A stretch of 64,000 nt of DNA from Desulfofalx alkaliphila DSM 12257 (GCF_000711975.1 NZ_JONT01000002.1:145400-209399), one strand, 5' to 3'; shown: positions 42,413-52,283, counted from the first letter of the stretch. Numbers and translations: made by a program. The notes: generated by a model from the letters alone, not told the origin.

Positions 42413-42997
42413 ATGTTGGTCAATAATGAAGCTATTGGTGAGGTAATTGAAAGTGATACCACCCAATTTACTTGCGAAGCCAGCCATCTTCACAGCCCGC
42501 CAGAATTTGGTTCCTTCGTACAGGTTGATAATGGTGACACCGGTATAATAGGTGTGGTCTTTCACACCACCACATTAAGCAGCGATCCGGGCCGAAAACC
42601 AATGGCATACTGGCAGTCTGAGGATGAGTTAAGGCGGCAGCAACCCCAAATATTTTATTTGCTGCGCACCTATTTTTCTGTGCTGGTGGTGGGACACTGC
42701 CGTGATGGCTCTTATAATGGCTACCTTCCCCCCAGACCTGCCCGCATACATTCCTTTGTCCGCAGGTGCGATGGGTTGAGATATCAGCAGGTGGGCGAAA
42801 ATGTTAACTATATCAGCACCATTCTCGGCTCCGGATGTGAGGCTAAGGATGAACTGTTGGCTGCAGCGGTGCGCAATATCAGTAAGTACCAGCAGGATGA
42901 AGCCGTTTATCTAAGGCGGGTGGGCAATGAATTGCGGCGGCTGTTGGTGGCGGATTACGAGCGTTTTAAATCCATTGTAAGGAGGATTCGCCGGTGA
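42413..42997 (+). CDS. HAS-barrel-like protein between nurA and herA
   Basis: A 194-aa protein whose first 60 residues (AIGEVIESDTTQFTCEASHL..PPEFGSFVQV..GIIGVVFHTTT) read like the HAS barrel found at the N-terminus of HerA and F1-ATPase. The rest is helical and ends in a basic tail. It starts directly after the nurA stop and overlaps herA by four bases, so it is probably a structural partner of the HerA-NurA complex. No catalytic motif was seen. Confidence 0.75.
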   Translation: MLVNNEAIGEVIESDTTQFTCEASHLHSPPEFGSFVQVDNGDTGIIGVVFHTTTLSSDPGRKPMAYWQSEDELRRQQPQIFYLLRTYFSVLVVGHCRDGSYNGYLPPRPARIHSFVRRCDGLRYQQVGENVNYISTILGSGCEAKDELLAAAVRNISKYQQDEAVYLRRVGNELRRLLVADYERFKSIVRRIRR

Positions 42998-44625
42998 GGG
43001 GTAGGATAATTAGAGGGTCGTTAAGCGGCGGTGTGGAGGTAAAATTGGACCCCGAATATACGGTGGAGGATGTTAAGGTAGGTAATTTTGCAGTGATTGA
43101 GGGGCAAAGGTACCGTTATTTTTCCCTGGTGTCCGATGTAAAGATAGAATCCACCAATCCGGCCATGTTAGTGGACAGTTTTAATGAGGAAGATGATCCG
43201 CTGGTCCGGGAAATGGTTGTGGGTGACGGTATCTTCGGCAACATTTCCCTAAATCCCATGCTGATGGCTGATAAGGATTTAGAGGGAGAGGTGCGGGCGG
43301 TGCGCACCATACCGCCCCATGGCTCTCCTGTTCGCACTGCCGGCGATGAAGATGTGGCCCATGTGTTCGGGGCACCGGACAATAGGGTCTATTTTGCTAT
43401 GGGAACACCCCTGGAAATGAATACCCCGGTCTGTGTTAACTTGCCTCGTTTAGTGGAACGGTGTACCGGCATTTTTGGAAAGGCAGGCACGGGGAAAACT
43501 TTCTTAACCCGCCTGGCGCTGGCGGGCATCACCAAAAGCCAGGCGGCGGTGAATTTGATTTTTGATGCCCATAATGAATATGGTTGGGAAGCCACAAAAG
43601 AAGAGGACCGGGGCGACGGTGTCAAGCAACAATCCTTTGTGAAGGGTTTAAAACAACTTTTTCCCTCAAAGGTGGTAGTGTTTACCCTGGATCCGGAATC
43701 CAGCCGCCGCCGAGGGGCAAGGTGTGACCACGAAATTTATTTGGCCTACAAGCAAATTACCCCGGGAGATATTTTATTATTGCAGTCCCAGCTGAATTTA
43801 AACAACACCGCCACCGAGACCATGCATCTTTTGGCGGGTAAAATGGGTCAGGAACACTGGTTTAAATTGCTAATGGAAATGGGTGCCGAAGAGCTGAAGG
43901 ATTATGCAGAAAATAACGGCCTGCATCTGGGGGCACTGCAGGCACTGCAGCGCAAATTAAACCGGGTCTACACCCTGCCCTTTATGAGGGAGAGGGTACC
44001 CTTTGACGCGGTGGACAAGATTATGCAATACATTACCAATGGTAAGCACGTGGTGATTGAGTTTGGCAGCACCCAACTTTTGGGGTATATGCTGGTGACC
44101 AATATATTGACTAAGCGCATTCATGGGGAATACGTACGCCGCATGGAAAGGTACTTTGCCACCAGGGAGCAAAAACCCCCGCAGTTGGTAATTACCATCG
44201 AGGAAGCACACCGTTTTTTGAGCCCGGAATTATCACGGGACACCATATTTGCCACCATAGCCAGGGAGATGCGTAAATATAACGTAACGCTGCTACTGGT
44301 TGATCAACGCACCTCCGGCATCGACAGTGAGGTAATGTCCCAGATAGGTACCAAAATAGCCTGTAAACTGGATGATGAATCCGATGTGAATGCCCTTCTG
44401 ACCGGTGTGCACAATGCCAAAAATTTGCGCAATGTGCTCTACAGCCTGGACTCTAAACAACAGGCCTTAATCCTCGGACATGCTGTGCCCATGCCGGTGG
44501 TAATTAAAACCCGCAATTACAATGTGGAGTTTTATAATGAGGTGGGGGAGACTGACTACGCTGAAAATGACCGGGCCTTTAAAGAAATGGTCAGTGATAT
44601 GTACCAAGACCATTCAGATATTTAG
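42994..44625 (+). CDS. herA: HerA-type hexameric DNA translocase ATPase
   Basis: A 543-aa HerA/FtsK-superfamily ATPase. The N-terminal beta-barrel region precedes Walker A GKAGTGKTF (about residue 163), the acidic FDAHNEYGW block, Walker B LVITIEEAHRFL and the late arginine motif LLVDQRTSGID. HerA hexamers pump DNA and activate NurA. The GTG start overlaps the preceding stop (GTGA) and AAGGAGG lies upstream. In archaea it is encoded with mre11, rad50 and nurA, the same set as here. Confidence 0.92.
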   Translation: MRGRIIRGSLSGGVEVKLDPEYTVEDVKVGNFAVIEGQRYRYFSLVSDVKIESTNPAMLVDSFNEEDDPLVREMVVGDGIFGNISLNPMLMADKDLEGEVRAVRTIPPHGSPVRTAGDEDVAHVFGAPDNRVYFAMGTPLEMNTPVCVNLPRLVERCTGIFGKAGTGKTFLTRLALAGITKSQAAVNLIFDAHNEYGWEATKEEDRGDGVKQQSFVKGLKQLFPSKVVVFTLDPESSRRRGARCDHEIYLAYKQITPGDILLLQSQLNLNNTATETMHLLAGKMGQEHWFKLLMEMGAEELKDYAENNGLHLGALQALQRKLNRVYTLPFMRERVPFDAVDKIMQYITNGKHVVIEFGSTQLLGYMLVTNILTKRIHGEYVRRMERYFATREQKPPQLVITIEEAHRFLSPELSRDTIFATIAREMRKYNVTLLLVDQRTSGIDSEVMSQIGTKIACKLDDESDVNALLTGVHNAKNLRNVLYSLDSKQQALILGHAVPMPVVIKTRNYNVEFYNEVGETDYAENDRAFKEMVSDMYQDHSDI

Positions 44626-44664
44626 ATTATCCATGGCGAAAACAAATCAAAGAAGGTGTTTTCC

Positions 44665-45888
44665 TTGATCCGTATACTACATACCGCAGATTGGCATATA
44701 GGAGTGGAGAATTACGGCCGCATAGATCGGGCCACCGGAGTACATGGGCGGCTATTGGACTTTTTAAGCTCTTTAGACTTGTTGGTAAAGCAGGCCATTG
44801 AACAGCAGGTGGATTTAGTGCTGTTTTGTGGCGATGCATTTAAAAACAGGGAACCTTCGGAAACCCACCAAAATGCCCTGGCCCGCCGGCTGAAACAACT
44901 TTCCGATGCCGGCATTAAAGTTTTTTTATTGGTGGGTAATCATGATTTGCCCAATGCCGCCGGGAAATCCAACGCCCTGGATATTTACCGTACCTTAGAG
45001 GTGCCGGGGGTTACGGTGGGAAGGCATCCTGATCTTTATACAATTGAAACCAAAGGCGGGCCGATACAGATAGGGGCAATACCTTATCCTTCCCGCAGTG
45101 CTTGGCTGGCTCGTAAGGGGCAGAGCGGCAAAACCATTGCTCAGTTGGAAGAGGAAATGTCTGCCAACCTTGCGGCGGTTGCCCGGCAACTGTCTCGCCG
45201 CTTGAACACATCCCTGCCGGCGGTGCTGTGCGCTCATATCACTGTGGACGGCGCGGTGGCCGGTTCAGAACACACCATTATGGTGGGTAAAGATTTGGCG
45301 GTGCCTGCCAGTGCTCTGCAACAACCCGGTTTTGCTTATATTGCACTGGGGCATATACACCGCTACCAGGTGTTGGCTGACCATCCTCCCTTGGTTTACA
45401 GCGGCAGCCATGACCGGATTGATTTTGGAGAAGAGAATCAAAAGAAAGGTTATGTGTTGGTGGATATAGATCAAGGGCGTTGTGATTATCGGTTTTGTGA
45501 GTTAGATCCCCGCCCCTTTGTCACTGTCCGGGTTAAAATCGGCGGTGATGATCCCACCGGCCAGGTGATGGCCGCCTTAAAGGCAGCGGCCAATGCTGAG
45601 GCGGTGCTGCGTTTGATTGTTGAGGATAAGGCAGCAGATTATGCCGGCATTGATCATAGGGAGCTACGCCGGTTTATAGACCAAAACTTTTACTATCTGG
45701 CATCCATTAATCGGCAGTTGGTGGAAGACAGCGAAAATTTACGCAATCCAAATTTAAATGAACGCATTGAGCCCTTGGCCGCTTTTAAGGAATATATAAA
45801 AGATACCGGTGTTAAAGATCAAAGGGAACTGCTTAAACGGGCGGAAAGACTGTATCGCAAGTTGAAAGAGAGGGATATTTATCAATGA
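44665..45888 (+). CDS. Mre11/SbcD-like DNA repair nuclease
   Basis: A 407-aa metallophosphoesterase with all Mre11 motifs: HTADWHIG, LFCGDAFKN, VGNHDLP, CAHITVDG and ALGHIHRYQ. It processes DNA ends together with its Rad50-like partner. TTG 44665 is preferred because AAGG lies eight bases upstream; GTG 44656 sits in the ribosome site. It overlaps the Rad50-like gene by four bases (ATGA). It may be called sbcD in bacterial annotations. Confidence 0.92.
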   Translation: MIRILHTADWHIGVENYGRIDRATGVHGRLLDFLSSLDLLVKQAIEQQVDLVLFCGDAFKNREPSETHQNALARRLKQLSDAGIKVFLLVGNHDLPNAAGKSNALDIYRTLEVPGVTVGRHPDLYTIETKGGPIQIGAIPYPSRSAWLARKGQSGKTIAQLEEEMSANLAAVARQLSRRLNTSLPAVLCAHITVDGAVAGSEHTIMVGKDLAVPASALQQPGFAYIALGHIHRYQVLADHPPLVYSGSHDRIDFGEENQKKGYVLVDIDQGRCDYRFCELDPRPFVTVRVKIGGDDPTGQVMAALKAAANAEAVLRLIVEDKAADYAGIDHRELRRFIDQNFYYLASINRQLVEDSENLRNPNLNERIEPLAAFKEYIKDTGVKDQRELLKRAERLYRKLKERDIYQ

Positions 45889-48452
45889 TACCGGTGGAGT
45901 TAAAAATAAGTAACTTTATCAGCTATGGCCCTGACAACGAGCCCCTGCGCTTTGACGGTTTTAACATAGCCTGTCTCACCGGTAATAACGGCAATGGTAA
46001 ATCTGCCCTACTGGACGCAATCACCTGGGCGGTTTGGGGTATGGCCAGGGGCACTGACGAGCGGGGTGCCGGAGTTGATGATTTGGTGCGTTCAGGTGCC
46101 GATAATATGGAGGTGGAATTCACCTTTCAATTGGAGGGTGACATTTATCGCATTTGCCGCCGGCGTGATAAAGGTCGCGGTAAGTCTTCTTTAGAATTTC
46201 AGATTTATGATGGCGGAATTTTTCGCTCTCTTACCGGGGAAAATATTTCCTCCACCCAGCGAAAGATTAATCAAGTGCTGCGCATGGATTATCACACCTT
46301 TACCAGTTCGTCGTTTTTGCTTCAGGGTAAAGCCGATACCTTTACTTCGATGAAACCGTCAGAACGGAAAAAAATACTGGGTGAAATCTTGGGTTTGTCG
46401 GTGTATCAGGATTTAGAAGCGCTGGCCCGGGAAGAAGTAAATGCAGCCACCGCCACTTGTTCCCGTTTAGATGCAAAACTGGAAGAAATAGAAAAAGAAT
46501 TAACTCATCAGCAGCACTATCAAAAACAGAAATTGGAGTTGGAGCAAAACTACCGCCGGATAAAGGAAAGGCTGGACAACGAGCAAGAAGAACTTGAGCA
46601 ATGGCGCAGAACTTTTATGCAATTGCAGCAAATACAAGAGCGGGTTAAGGAGCTGCAAGGGCAGTTAGAGGAACAGCAAAAAAGCTCGCTGGAATTAAAA
46701 GAAAAGGTAAATATATTAACCGCACAGATCAAACAGGGTGAAGAGCTTTTGAGCACTGCCGATGAAATAGAGAAAAATTACACCTTACTGCAGCAACTGC
46801 AGCAAAAAGACCGGGAACATAATGAAAAATCTCGTATGCTGTTGGAACTAAAAGAGCGGAAAAGGCAACTGGAAATAGAAATTGATGAACAGCGCAGTAT
46901 ATTAGAAAAAAAATACACCCAGCTAAAGGCCGAGAATGATCATTATAACAGCCTTTTCCAAAGCCATGGGGTTCTGGCGGCAAAAGAAAGCTCTTTAATG
47001 GCAAAGCTGCAACAATTGCGGGAAGAGGAAGCTGAGCAACAGAAATTAAAAGAAGCCATTCTAACCCATAATCAGCAAATAAAGAGTAAGGAATTGTTCA
47101 TTGAGAGACTGAAGGAAGAACTTACAGAGCTGAGAGAAAAATATACTGTATTACGACAGCCGGTGGCCCAGTGTCCCTTATGCCGTACAGAGTTATCCGG
47201 TGCCCATAAAGATCAAGTATTAAATGACATGATTAAAGAAGGGGAGCAATTAAATCATCTGTGCCGGCTGTTGCAGCAAGAGATAGATAAACTAAAAGAA
47301 CAAACTCAAAAGGATGCTGGAAAAATAAAGTTAACTGAAGAAAAATTATCCCGGCTGCCGGCCTTAGAAAATGAACATTCAGTTTGCCGGCATAAACTAA
47401 GTGAATCCCTGCTGGCCGGTGAAAGACTAAAAGAATTACAACCGCAAATGGAATTGCTCAACCGTCAATTGCAACAGCTAGAATATGCCAAGGAGCAACA
47501 AGAGAGCCTTCGCCAAATTGAAAAACAAATAAATTCCTTAGGCTACTCTCCCCAAGGGCACAGCGAAATTCAAAAACAAATTGCTGCCCTAAAACAATTT
47601 GAAAGCCGCTATCACAGCTTACAAACAGCCCGTTCGACATTAGCAAGCCAGCAAGAAAACCTGCAGCATTTTAATGATCACCTGCTGTTATTAGAAAAGG
47701 CAGTTTCTAATACCAGAGAGCTGATAGAAGAGCATTCGTTAAAACTGGTTGACTTACCTGTTGTTAAAAAGAAAATTGCAGATGCCACCGGTTCTGTGAC
47801 CCATTTACAGCAGCAGGTATCAGAAATAGAACGTCAATTGGGAACGGTGCAAGAAAAATTGGACCGCTGCACACGCTTAACACAAGAAAAACAAGTGTTG
47901 ACAGCAGAGAAAAATGCTGCCCTGGAAGAAAAGAAATATTACAATCAATTGGTTAAAGCCTTTGGTAAAAAGGGTATACAAGCCCTGATAATAGAAAACG
48001 CTATTCCTGAGTTGGAGCGAGAGGCCAACAGTATTTTGCAGCAGGTATCAGACGGTCGACTGACAGTTGCTTTGGTAACCCAAAAGGCGGCCAAAAGCAG
48101 TAAAAGGGTGTTAGAAACCTTGGAAATTGTCATTTCTGATGAGTATAGCACCCGTCGATATGAATTGTATAGCGGTGGAGAGGCCTTTAAAGTTAACTTT
48201 GCCCTACGCATCGCCCTTTCCAGATTACTGGCCAGGCGTGCGGGGGCCCGATTGCAAATGTTAGTAATAGATGAAGGTTTCGGCACCCAGGATAACGAAG
48301 GCAAAGAACGATTGGTGCAGGCCATCAATGCAATAGCAGCTGATTTTGAAAAAATTATTGTAATTACCCATATAGAGGAACTAAAAAACGCCTTTCCGGT
48401 ACAGATGGTGGTCACCAAGGGCATTAACGGTTCGCGGGTAGAATTAATTTAA
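45885..48452 (+). CDS. Rad50/SbcC-like SMC ATPase
   Basis: An 855-aa SMC-type ATPase. Walker A GNNGNGKSALLDAI is near residue 35, a long coiled coil follows, the zinc hook C430-P-L-C433 lies almost exactly at mid-protein, a second coiled coil returns, and YSGGEAFKVNFALRIALSRLL (signature) and MLVIDEGFGTQD (Walker B) close the head. It tethers DNA and gates Mre11. The length is nearer archaeal Rad50 than the larger E. coli SbcC. It is the last gene of the nurA-herA-mre11-rad50 operon. Confidence 0.93.
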   Translation: MIPVELKISNFISYGPDNEPLRFDGFNIACLTGNNGNGKSALLDAITWAVWGMARGTDERGAGVDDLVRSGADNMEVEFTFQLEGDIYRICRRRDKGRGKSSLEFQIYDGGIFRSLTGENISSTQRKINQVLRMDYHTFTSSSFLLQGKADTFTSMKPSERKKILGEILGLSVYQDLEALAREEVNAATATCSRLDAKLEEIEKELTHQQHYQKQKLELEQNYRRIKERLDNEQEELEQWRRTFMQLQQIQERVKELQGQLEEQQKSSLELKEKVNILTAQIKQGEELLSTADEIEKNYTLLQQLQQKDREHNEKSRMLLELKERKRQLEIEIDEQRSILEKKYTQLKAENDHYNSLFQSHGVLAAKESSLMAKLQQLREEEAEQQKLKEAILTHNQQIKSKELFIERLKEELTELREKYTVLRQPVAQCPLCRTELSGAHKDQVLNDMIKEGEQLNHLCRLLQQEIDKLKEQTQKDAGKIKLTEEKLSRLPALENEHSVCRHKLSESLLAGERLKELQPQMELLNRQLQQLEYAKEQQESLRQIEKQINSLGYSPQGHSEIQKQIAALKQFESRYHSLQTARSTLASQQENLQHFNDHLLLLEKAVSNTRELIEEHSLKLVDLPVVKKKIADATGSVTHLQQQVSEIERQLGTVQEKLDRCTRLTQEKQVLTAEKNAALEEKKYYNQLVKAFGKKGIQALIIENAIPELEREANSILQQVSDGRLTVALVTQKAAKSSKRVLETLEIVISDEYSTRRYELYSGGEAFKVNFALRIALSRLLARRAGARLQMLVIDEGFGTQDNEGKERLVQAINAIAADFEKIIVITHIEELKNAFPVQMVVTKGINGSRVELI

Positions 48453-48478
48453 TTAAATAGCCAAAGGGCATTGGCTGC

Positions 48479-48518
48479 CAGGGCATGATTTCAGTTTTTG
48501 AACTGGATTCATGCCCTG
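48479..48518 (+). other. Long hairpin after rad50
   Basis: CAGGGCATGA pairs with TCATGCCCTG, and inside it CAGTT pairs with AACTG around TTTG. No T tract follows, so it is a transcript-end or stability element rather than a classical terminator. Confidence 0.6.
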
Positions 48519-48624
48519 TCGCATTACCCGGTAATTTGTTGATATAAAAGCTGCCAAACAGGAAGGAATTGGAAATTATGGAGCGAAATATTTACATTAG
48601 TAATTTGGAAGGGAGAGATGCCAG

Positions 48625-49674
48625 TTGTGGTTTTTTAGTAAAAGCAAGGTTTTGCAAGGGCTGGCTTATGCTTTAGAAACATGTGGTGCCCACAAACTGG
48701 CACTGCGATATATAGAAAAAGCAATTGCCAAAAGCCCGGAAAACCTGGACTTGCATATGCATGCCAGCCGTCTTTATTTAAAAGGCGGTCAGCTGGACAG
48801 GGCAGCATTGCATTGTAAGAAAGCAGCCATCGGGGTAGGTTCCGGGGGATTTCTTTACTGTCTTAATAAAGCCAGTAATGGCGGCTATTATTTGCATAAA
48901 GAAAAAGAAGGGGATATTTTTATTAGCGGTGACGATGCAGGAAAAATGAAGGACCTGGCCAACATGTTAAACGATCGCGGTATTTATTTATTAGAAAACC
49001 AACGCTACGAAGAAGCCCTTGTTTGTTTTGAACAGGCATTAAAGAGTAGTAAAGGCAATGTGGCCATACTTACAAATTTAGGATTGGCCCATACAAAATT
49101 GGGTGAGTATCAGAAAGCGCTGGAAGTGTTAGAGTTGGCCCAAAACAACGGACATACCACCTTGGAGTTATTAATACATAAGGGTTATAATCTTTTTTGC
49201 ATAAACAGATTTGAAGAGGCAGTGACCTGTTATGAGTTGGCAAGGCAAATGGAGCCGGAAGATGCTGCGGTGTTAAGCAATTTAGGCTCCTGCTATCAAA
49301 GGCTGGGAAACTATGGCAAAGCTGTTGAGTGCTATCAAATAGCCATAGGAATAGCACCCCAAGATGCGGCCATTTATAACAATCTAGCCCTTTCTTTGGA
49401 GCATTTGGGCAAAATAGATGAGGCAGTGGAAAATTTTAAGAAGGCCACCCAGCTGGATCCCAATGATGCTACTATTTATACCAACTATGCGGCATGCTTA
49501 GGCAAAATAGGAAAGAGAGAGGAAGCCATTAGTCTCTGTGATAAGGCCTTGGATATTCAACCACACAACTATCAAGCCTGGGGTGTAAAGGGAAACATGT
49601 ATTTGGAATTGGGCAAGAATAAGGAGGCAGCTAAAGCCTATGCCAAGGCCTTTGGGCTAAATGCATACTGTTAA
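48625..49674 (+). CDS. Tetratricopeptide-repeat protein
   Basis: A 349-aa TPR protein. At least seven 34-residue helical repeats are visible, for example YEEALVCFEQALKSSKGNVAILTNLGLAH, YGKAVECYQIAIGIAPQDAAIYNNLALSL and IDEAVENFKKATQLDPNDATIYTNYAACL. There is no signal peptide or catalytic domain, so it is probably a scaffold. TTG 48625 has GGGAGAG eight bases before it. It is monocistronic, with a terminator 13 bases after the stop. Confidence 0.87.
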   Translation: MWFFSKSKVLQGLAYALETCGAHKLALRYIEKAIAKSPENLDLHMHASRLYLKGGQLDRAALHCKKAAIGVGSGGFLYCLNKASNGGYYLHKEKEGDIFISGDDAGKMKDLANMLNDRGIYLLENQRYEEALVCFEQALKSSKGNVAILTNLGLAHTKLGEYQKALEVLELAQNNGHTTLELLIHKGYNLFCINRFEEAVTCYELARQMEPEDAAVLSNLGSCYQRLGNYGKAVECYQIAIGIAPQDAAIYNNLALSLEHLGKIDEAVENFKKATQLDPNDATIYTNYAACLGKIGKREEAISLCDKALDIQPHNYQAWGVKGNMYLELGKNKEAAKAYAKAFGLNAYC

Positions 49675-49686
49675 AGGCAAGTGATA

Positions 49687-49708
49687 CCGACAGCTAGTCG
49701 GTTTTTTT
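49687..49708 (+). terminator. Terminator of the TPR gene
   Basis: CCGAC and GTCGG form a short stem around AGCTA and run into seven T. Confidence 0.85.
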
Positions 49709-49867
49709 ATTGGTAAAAAATCCTAACACAAACCCGGTAAGCCTTGCTATTTAATCGTTTAATCTTTATGTTATTTTAATAATTCTAAGCAGGAAGTTAA
49801 AAGGATTTGCAGAATATAGTAAATTTTGGGCAGTTGTAGCATACTAACGGTCGAAGGAGGAAGTTTT

Positions 49868-50257
49868 ATGTATGAATTAACAGTAAAAACCAGTTTCGAT
49901 GCCGCCCATAAGCTTTGTGGTTACCAGGGAAATTGTGCCAGAATCCACGGCCATACCTGGGTTGTGGAAGTGGCGGTGGCCGGCGGTAAACTGGATTCAA
50001 TAGGTATGTTGATCGATTTTAAAGATTTAAAGAATATGGTAAAAAAAGCCACGGCACACCTAGACCACAACTTCATCAATGAACTGCCGGAATTTGCTGT
50101 CAACGGAAAAGTTGGCAACCCCACCGCTGAAAACTTGTCCAGATATATATATGAGCAAGTAAAAGAAGAATTAGATAAAAACCATCCCAGCGTAAAAATA
50201 AGACGGGTAAGTGTTTGGGAATCTCCAAACTCTTGCGCCACCTATCGGGAGGATTAA
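49868..50257 (+). CDS. queD: 6-carboxytetrahydropterin synthase QueD
   Basis: QueD makes 6-carboxytetrahydropterin, the second step of queuosine (preQ0) synthesis. The 129-aa protein has the zinc histidines and catalytic Cys in FDAAHKLCGYQGNCARIHGHTW, and HLDHNFINE and PTAENLSRYI further on. ATG 49868 with AAGGAGG eight bases upstream is preferred over a longer frame. It is first in queD-queC-DUF366-queE-folE. Confidence 0.94.
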   Translation: MYELTVKTSFDAAHKLCGYQGNCARIHGHTWVVEVAVAGGKLDSIGMLIDFKDLKNMVKKATAHLDHNFINELPEFAVNGKVGNPTAENLSRYIYEQVKEELDKNHPSVKIRRVSVWESPNSCATYRED

Positions 50258-50932
50258 ATGAGAAAAAGCATAGTATTATTATCTGCGGGGTTAGATTCGA
50301 CGGTGTGCTTGGCCCAGGCAATGAGAGAAAGCAAGGTGGAATTGTGTTTAACCTATGATTATAATCAACGGTCGGCAAAACAAGAAAGTGAACATGCCCT
50401 GGCCTTGGCTAATTATTATCAGGTTCCACATCAGGTGATTAAACTGGACTTCTTTTCGCATTTTGCCGGCGGAGCCCTAATAAACAGAGATATGGAAGTG
50501 CCGGAACCCCAAGAGGATGCTTTGGATGATCTTAATATTGGAAAAGAAACGGCGGCGGCTGTTTGGGTACCTAATCGCAACGGCATCTTTATTAATGTGG
50601 CTGCCGGTTTTGCGGAGGCCTTGGGCTGTCAGTTAATTGTAACAGGTTTCAATGCGGAGGAGGCCAAAACTTTTCCTGATAACAGCGAACAATATGTAAA
50701 GGCAGTCAACGCTGCTTTGGGTTACGGCACTGCCAACGGTGTGCAGGTGATAAGTTATACCCAAAGGCTAAATAAGGTGGAGATTGTTCAGCTGGGCCAG
50801 CGGTTAAATGTACCTTGGCAACTTATTTGGAGTTGCTATAATGATGGAGAAGAGATGTGCGGCAAATGCGAAAGCTGCCGCCGTTACTATCGTGCTGTGC
50901 AGCAGGCCAACAAAAATGGCAGTGGGGGGTAG
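50258..50932 (+). CDS. queC: 7-cyano-7-deazaguanine synthase QueC
   Basis: QueC converts 7-carboxy-7-deazaguanine to preQ0 with ATP and ammonia. The 224-aa PP-loop protein starts VLLSAGLDSTVCLAQA, where the usual SGG-x-DS is SAG-L-DS, a common QueC variant. It has VPNRNGIF and a C-terminal zinc site (WSCYNDGEEMCGKCESC). It begins directly after the queD stop, with GGGAGG upstream. Confidence 0.95.
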   Translation: MRKSIVLLSAGLDSTVCLAQAMRESKVELCLTYDYNQRSAKQESEHALALANYYQVPHQVIKLDFFSHFAGGALINRDMEVPEPQEDALDDLNIGKETAAAVWVPNRNGIFINVAAGFAEALGCQLIVTGFNAEEAKTFPDNSEQYVKAVNAALGYGTANGVQVISYTQRLNKVEIVQLGQRLNVPWQLIWSCYNDGEEMCGKCESCRRYYRAVQQANKNGSGG

Positions 50933-50937
50933 TGTGG

Positions 50938-51501
50938 ATGATAGGTAAGTTTATTCAAGAAAATATAACTTATGACGGAAGTCAATTAAGTTCCCTTTGG
51001 GCCTTTAGAAATTTTGGTTTACAGGGAGACAGTATTGTAAGTTTTAGAGGCAGTTGTGAAGTAAAAATAGATGCCATGGTTGATTTAGCTGATGTGCGGG
51101 ATGGCGACAGCATTTACAGCGAAGACATGCTGCATTTTATTGTGGAACATTTTGACATGGACTTAGAAAAAGCAGTGACAAGGCAACGCTTGTTAATTAC
51201 AATTATTAAAGAGCTGCTGGAGGAGCTGACCGGTTGCCGCCTGAAAAGAAAAGGCGATGATCTGTATCATGGCGAGAATAAATTATCGGTTTCCATTGCC
51301 ACCTTGAGCCCTGTTTCATCAATGATTCACACCGCCATTAACATCTCATCCAATAATACCCCTGTGCCAACGATAAGTACAAGTGAACTGGGCTGGCCTG
51401 AACATCGCAGTGCTGAGTTGGCGGAAGAAATTTGCCAAAGATATGTTGCGGAAATAAATAGCATCTTTATGGCCCGCTGTAAGGTGCGAGGGGTTGATTA
51501 A
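50938..51501 (+). CDS. DUF366 family protein in queuosine operon
   Basis: A 187-aa protein of the DUF366 family (IGKFIQENITYDGSQLSSLWAFRNFGLQGDSIVSFRG). No enzyme activity is established. Five-gene operon placement between queC and queE, with gaps of five and zero bases, suggests a role tied to deazapurine or pterin synthesis. GGGGGG upstream supports ATG 50938. Confidence 0.82.
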   Translation: MIGKFIQENITYDGSQLSSLWAFRNFGLQGDSIVSFRGSCEVKIDAMVDLADVRDGDSIYSEDMLHFIVEHFDMDLEKAVTRQRLLITIIKELLEELTGCRLKRKGDDLYHGENKLSVSIATLSPVSSMIHTAINISSNNTPVPTISTSELGWPEHRSAELAEEICQRYVAEINSIFMARCKVRGVD

Positions 51502-52248
51502 ATGCAGGTACCTTTGTTGGAAATATTTTCTAGCGCCCAGGGAGAGGGGCCACTGGTGGGTTGTCGGCAAATTTTTTTAAGAATGGCCGGTTGTAATCTT
51601 AACTGTGCCTATTGTGATACTCCCACAAGCCCGGATGAAAAGGGATGTAAAATAGAAGCGGAAGCCGGAAGCAACCGGTTTACATATTTGCCTTGGCCTA
51701 TTAAAATAAATGAAGTTGTAAGTACAATTGTTAATAATTATGATTTGTCTAGGCATCATTCGATAAGTATTACCGGTGGCGAACCTTTACAGCATCCCCA
51801 ATTGTTGCAAGAATTACTGCCCCTATTAAAGGGGACCAGAAAGGGAATTTTCTTAGAAACCAACGGAACCTTGTTTAACAGTCTTAAACAGGTGTTGGAA
51901 CACATTGACATCATCAGTATGGATGTTAAGTTGCCCAGTGTGGCTAAAATTGAGCCTTGCTGGGATTTACATCAGCAGTTTATAAAGGTGGCACTTACTA
52001 AAAGACTCTTTTTATATTTAAAAATAGTGGTGTCCGATGAAACTGCCGCTGATGATTTACAGAGGGTATATCAATTGCTGAGCGGTGAAAGCCGGGATAT
52101 TCCACTGGTAATTCAACCGGTAACCCCCCATAAGGGTATAAATTCTCCCAGTGTTTCTCAATTGTTAGAATGGCAACTACAGGCTTTGGAGCACTTGCAT
52201 GATGTGCGAATAATAGCACAAACGCACCGGGCAGTTGGTATGTTGTAA
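51502..52248 (+). CDS. queE: 7-carboxy-7-deazaguanine synthase QueE
   Basis: QueE is the radical SAM enzyme that contracts carboxytetrahydropterin to 7-carboxy-7-deazaguanine. The 248-aa protein begins [33 protein letters not shown], combining the QueE substrate motif with the CX3CX2C cluster ligands, and has the SAM motif ITGGEPLQ. It abuts the DUF366 gene and supplies the product used by QueC. Confidence 0.95.
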   Translation: MQVPLLEIFSSAQGEGPLVGCRQIFLRMAGCNLNCAYCDTPTSPDEKGCKIEAEAGSNRFTYLPWPIKINEVVSTIVNNYDLSRHHSISITGGEPLQHPQLLQELLPLLKGTRKGIFLETNGTLFNSLKQVLEHIDIISMDVKLPSVAKIEPCWDLHQQFIKVALTKRLFLYLKIVVSDETAADDLQRVYQLLSGESRDIPLVIQPVTPHKGINSPSVSQLLEWQLQALEHLHDVRIIAQTHRAVGML

Positions 52249-52283
52249 TTCTTAAGAAAGCAACCTTAAAGGAGGACATCCCA

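Noticed and set aside
49675..49867. Possible preQ1 riboswitch before the queuosine operon
   Set aside because: AAAAATCCTAACACAAACCC superficially recalls the A-rich tail and CACCC block of preQ1-I, but the pairing pattern of the pseudoknot is absent. The operon makes preQ0, yet no aptamer could be drawn.
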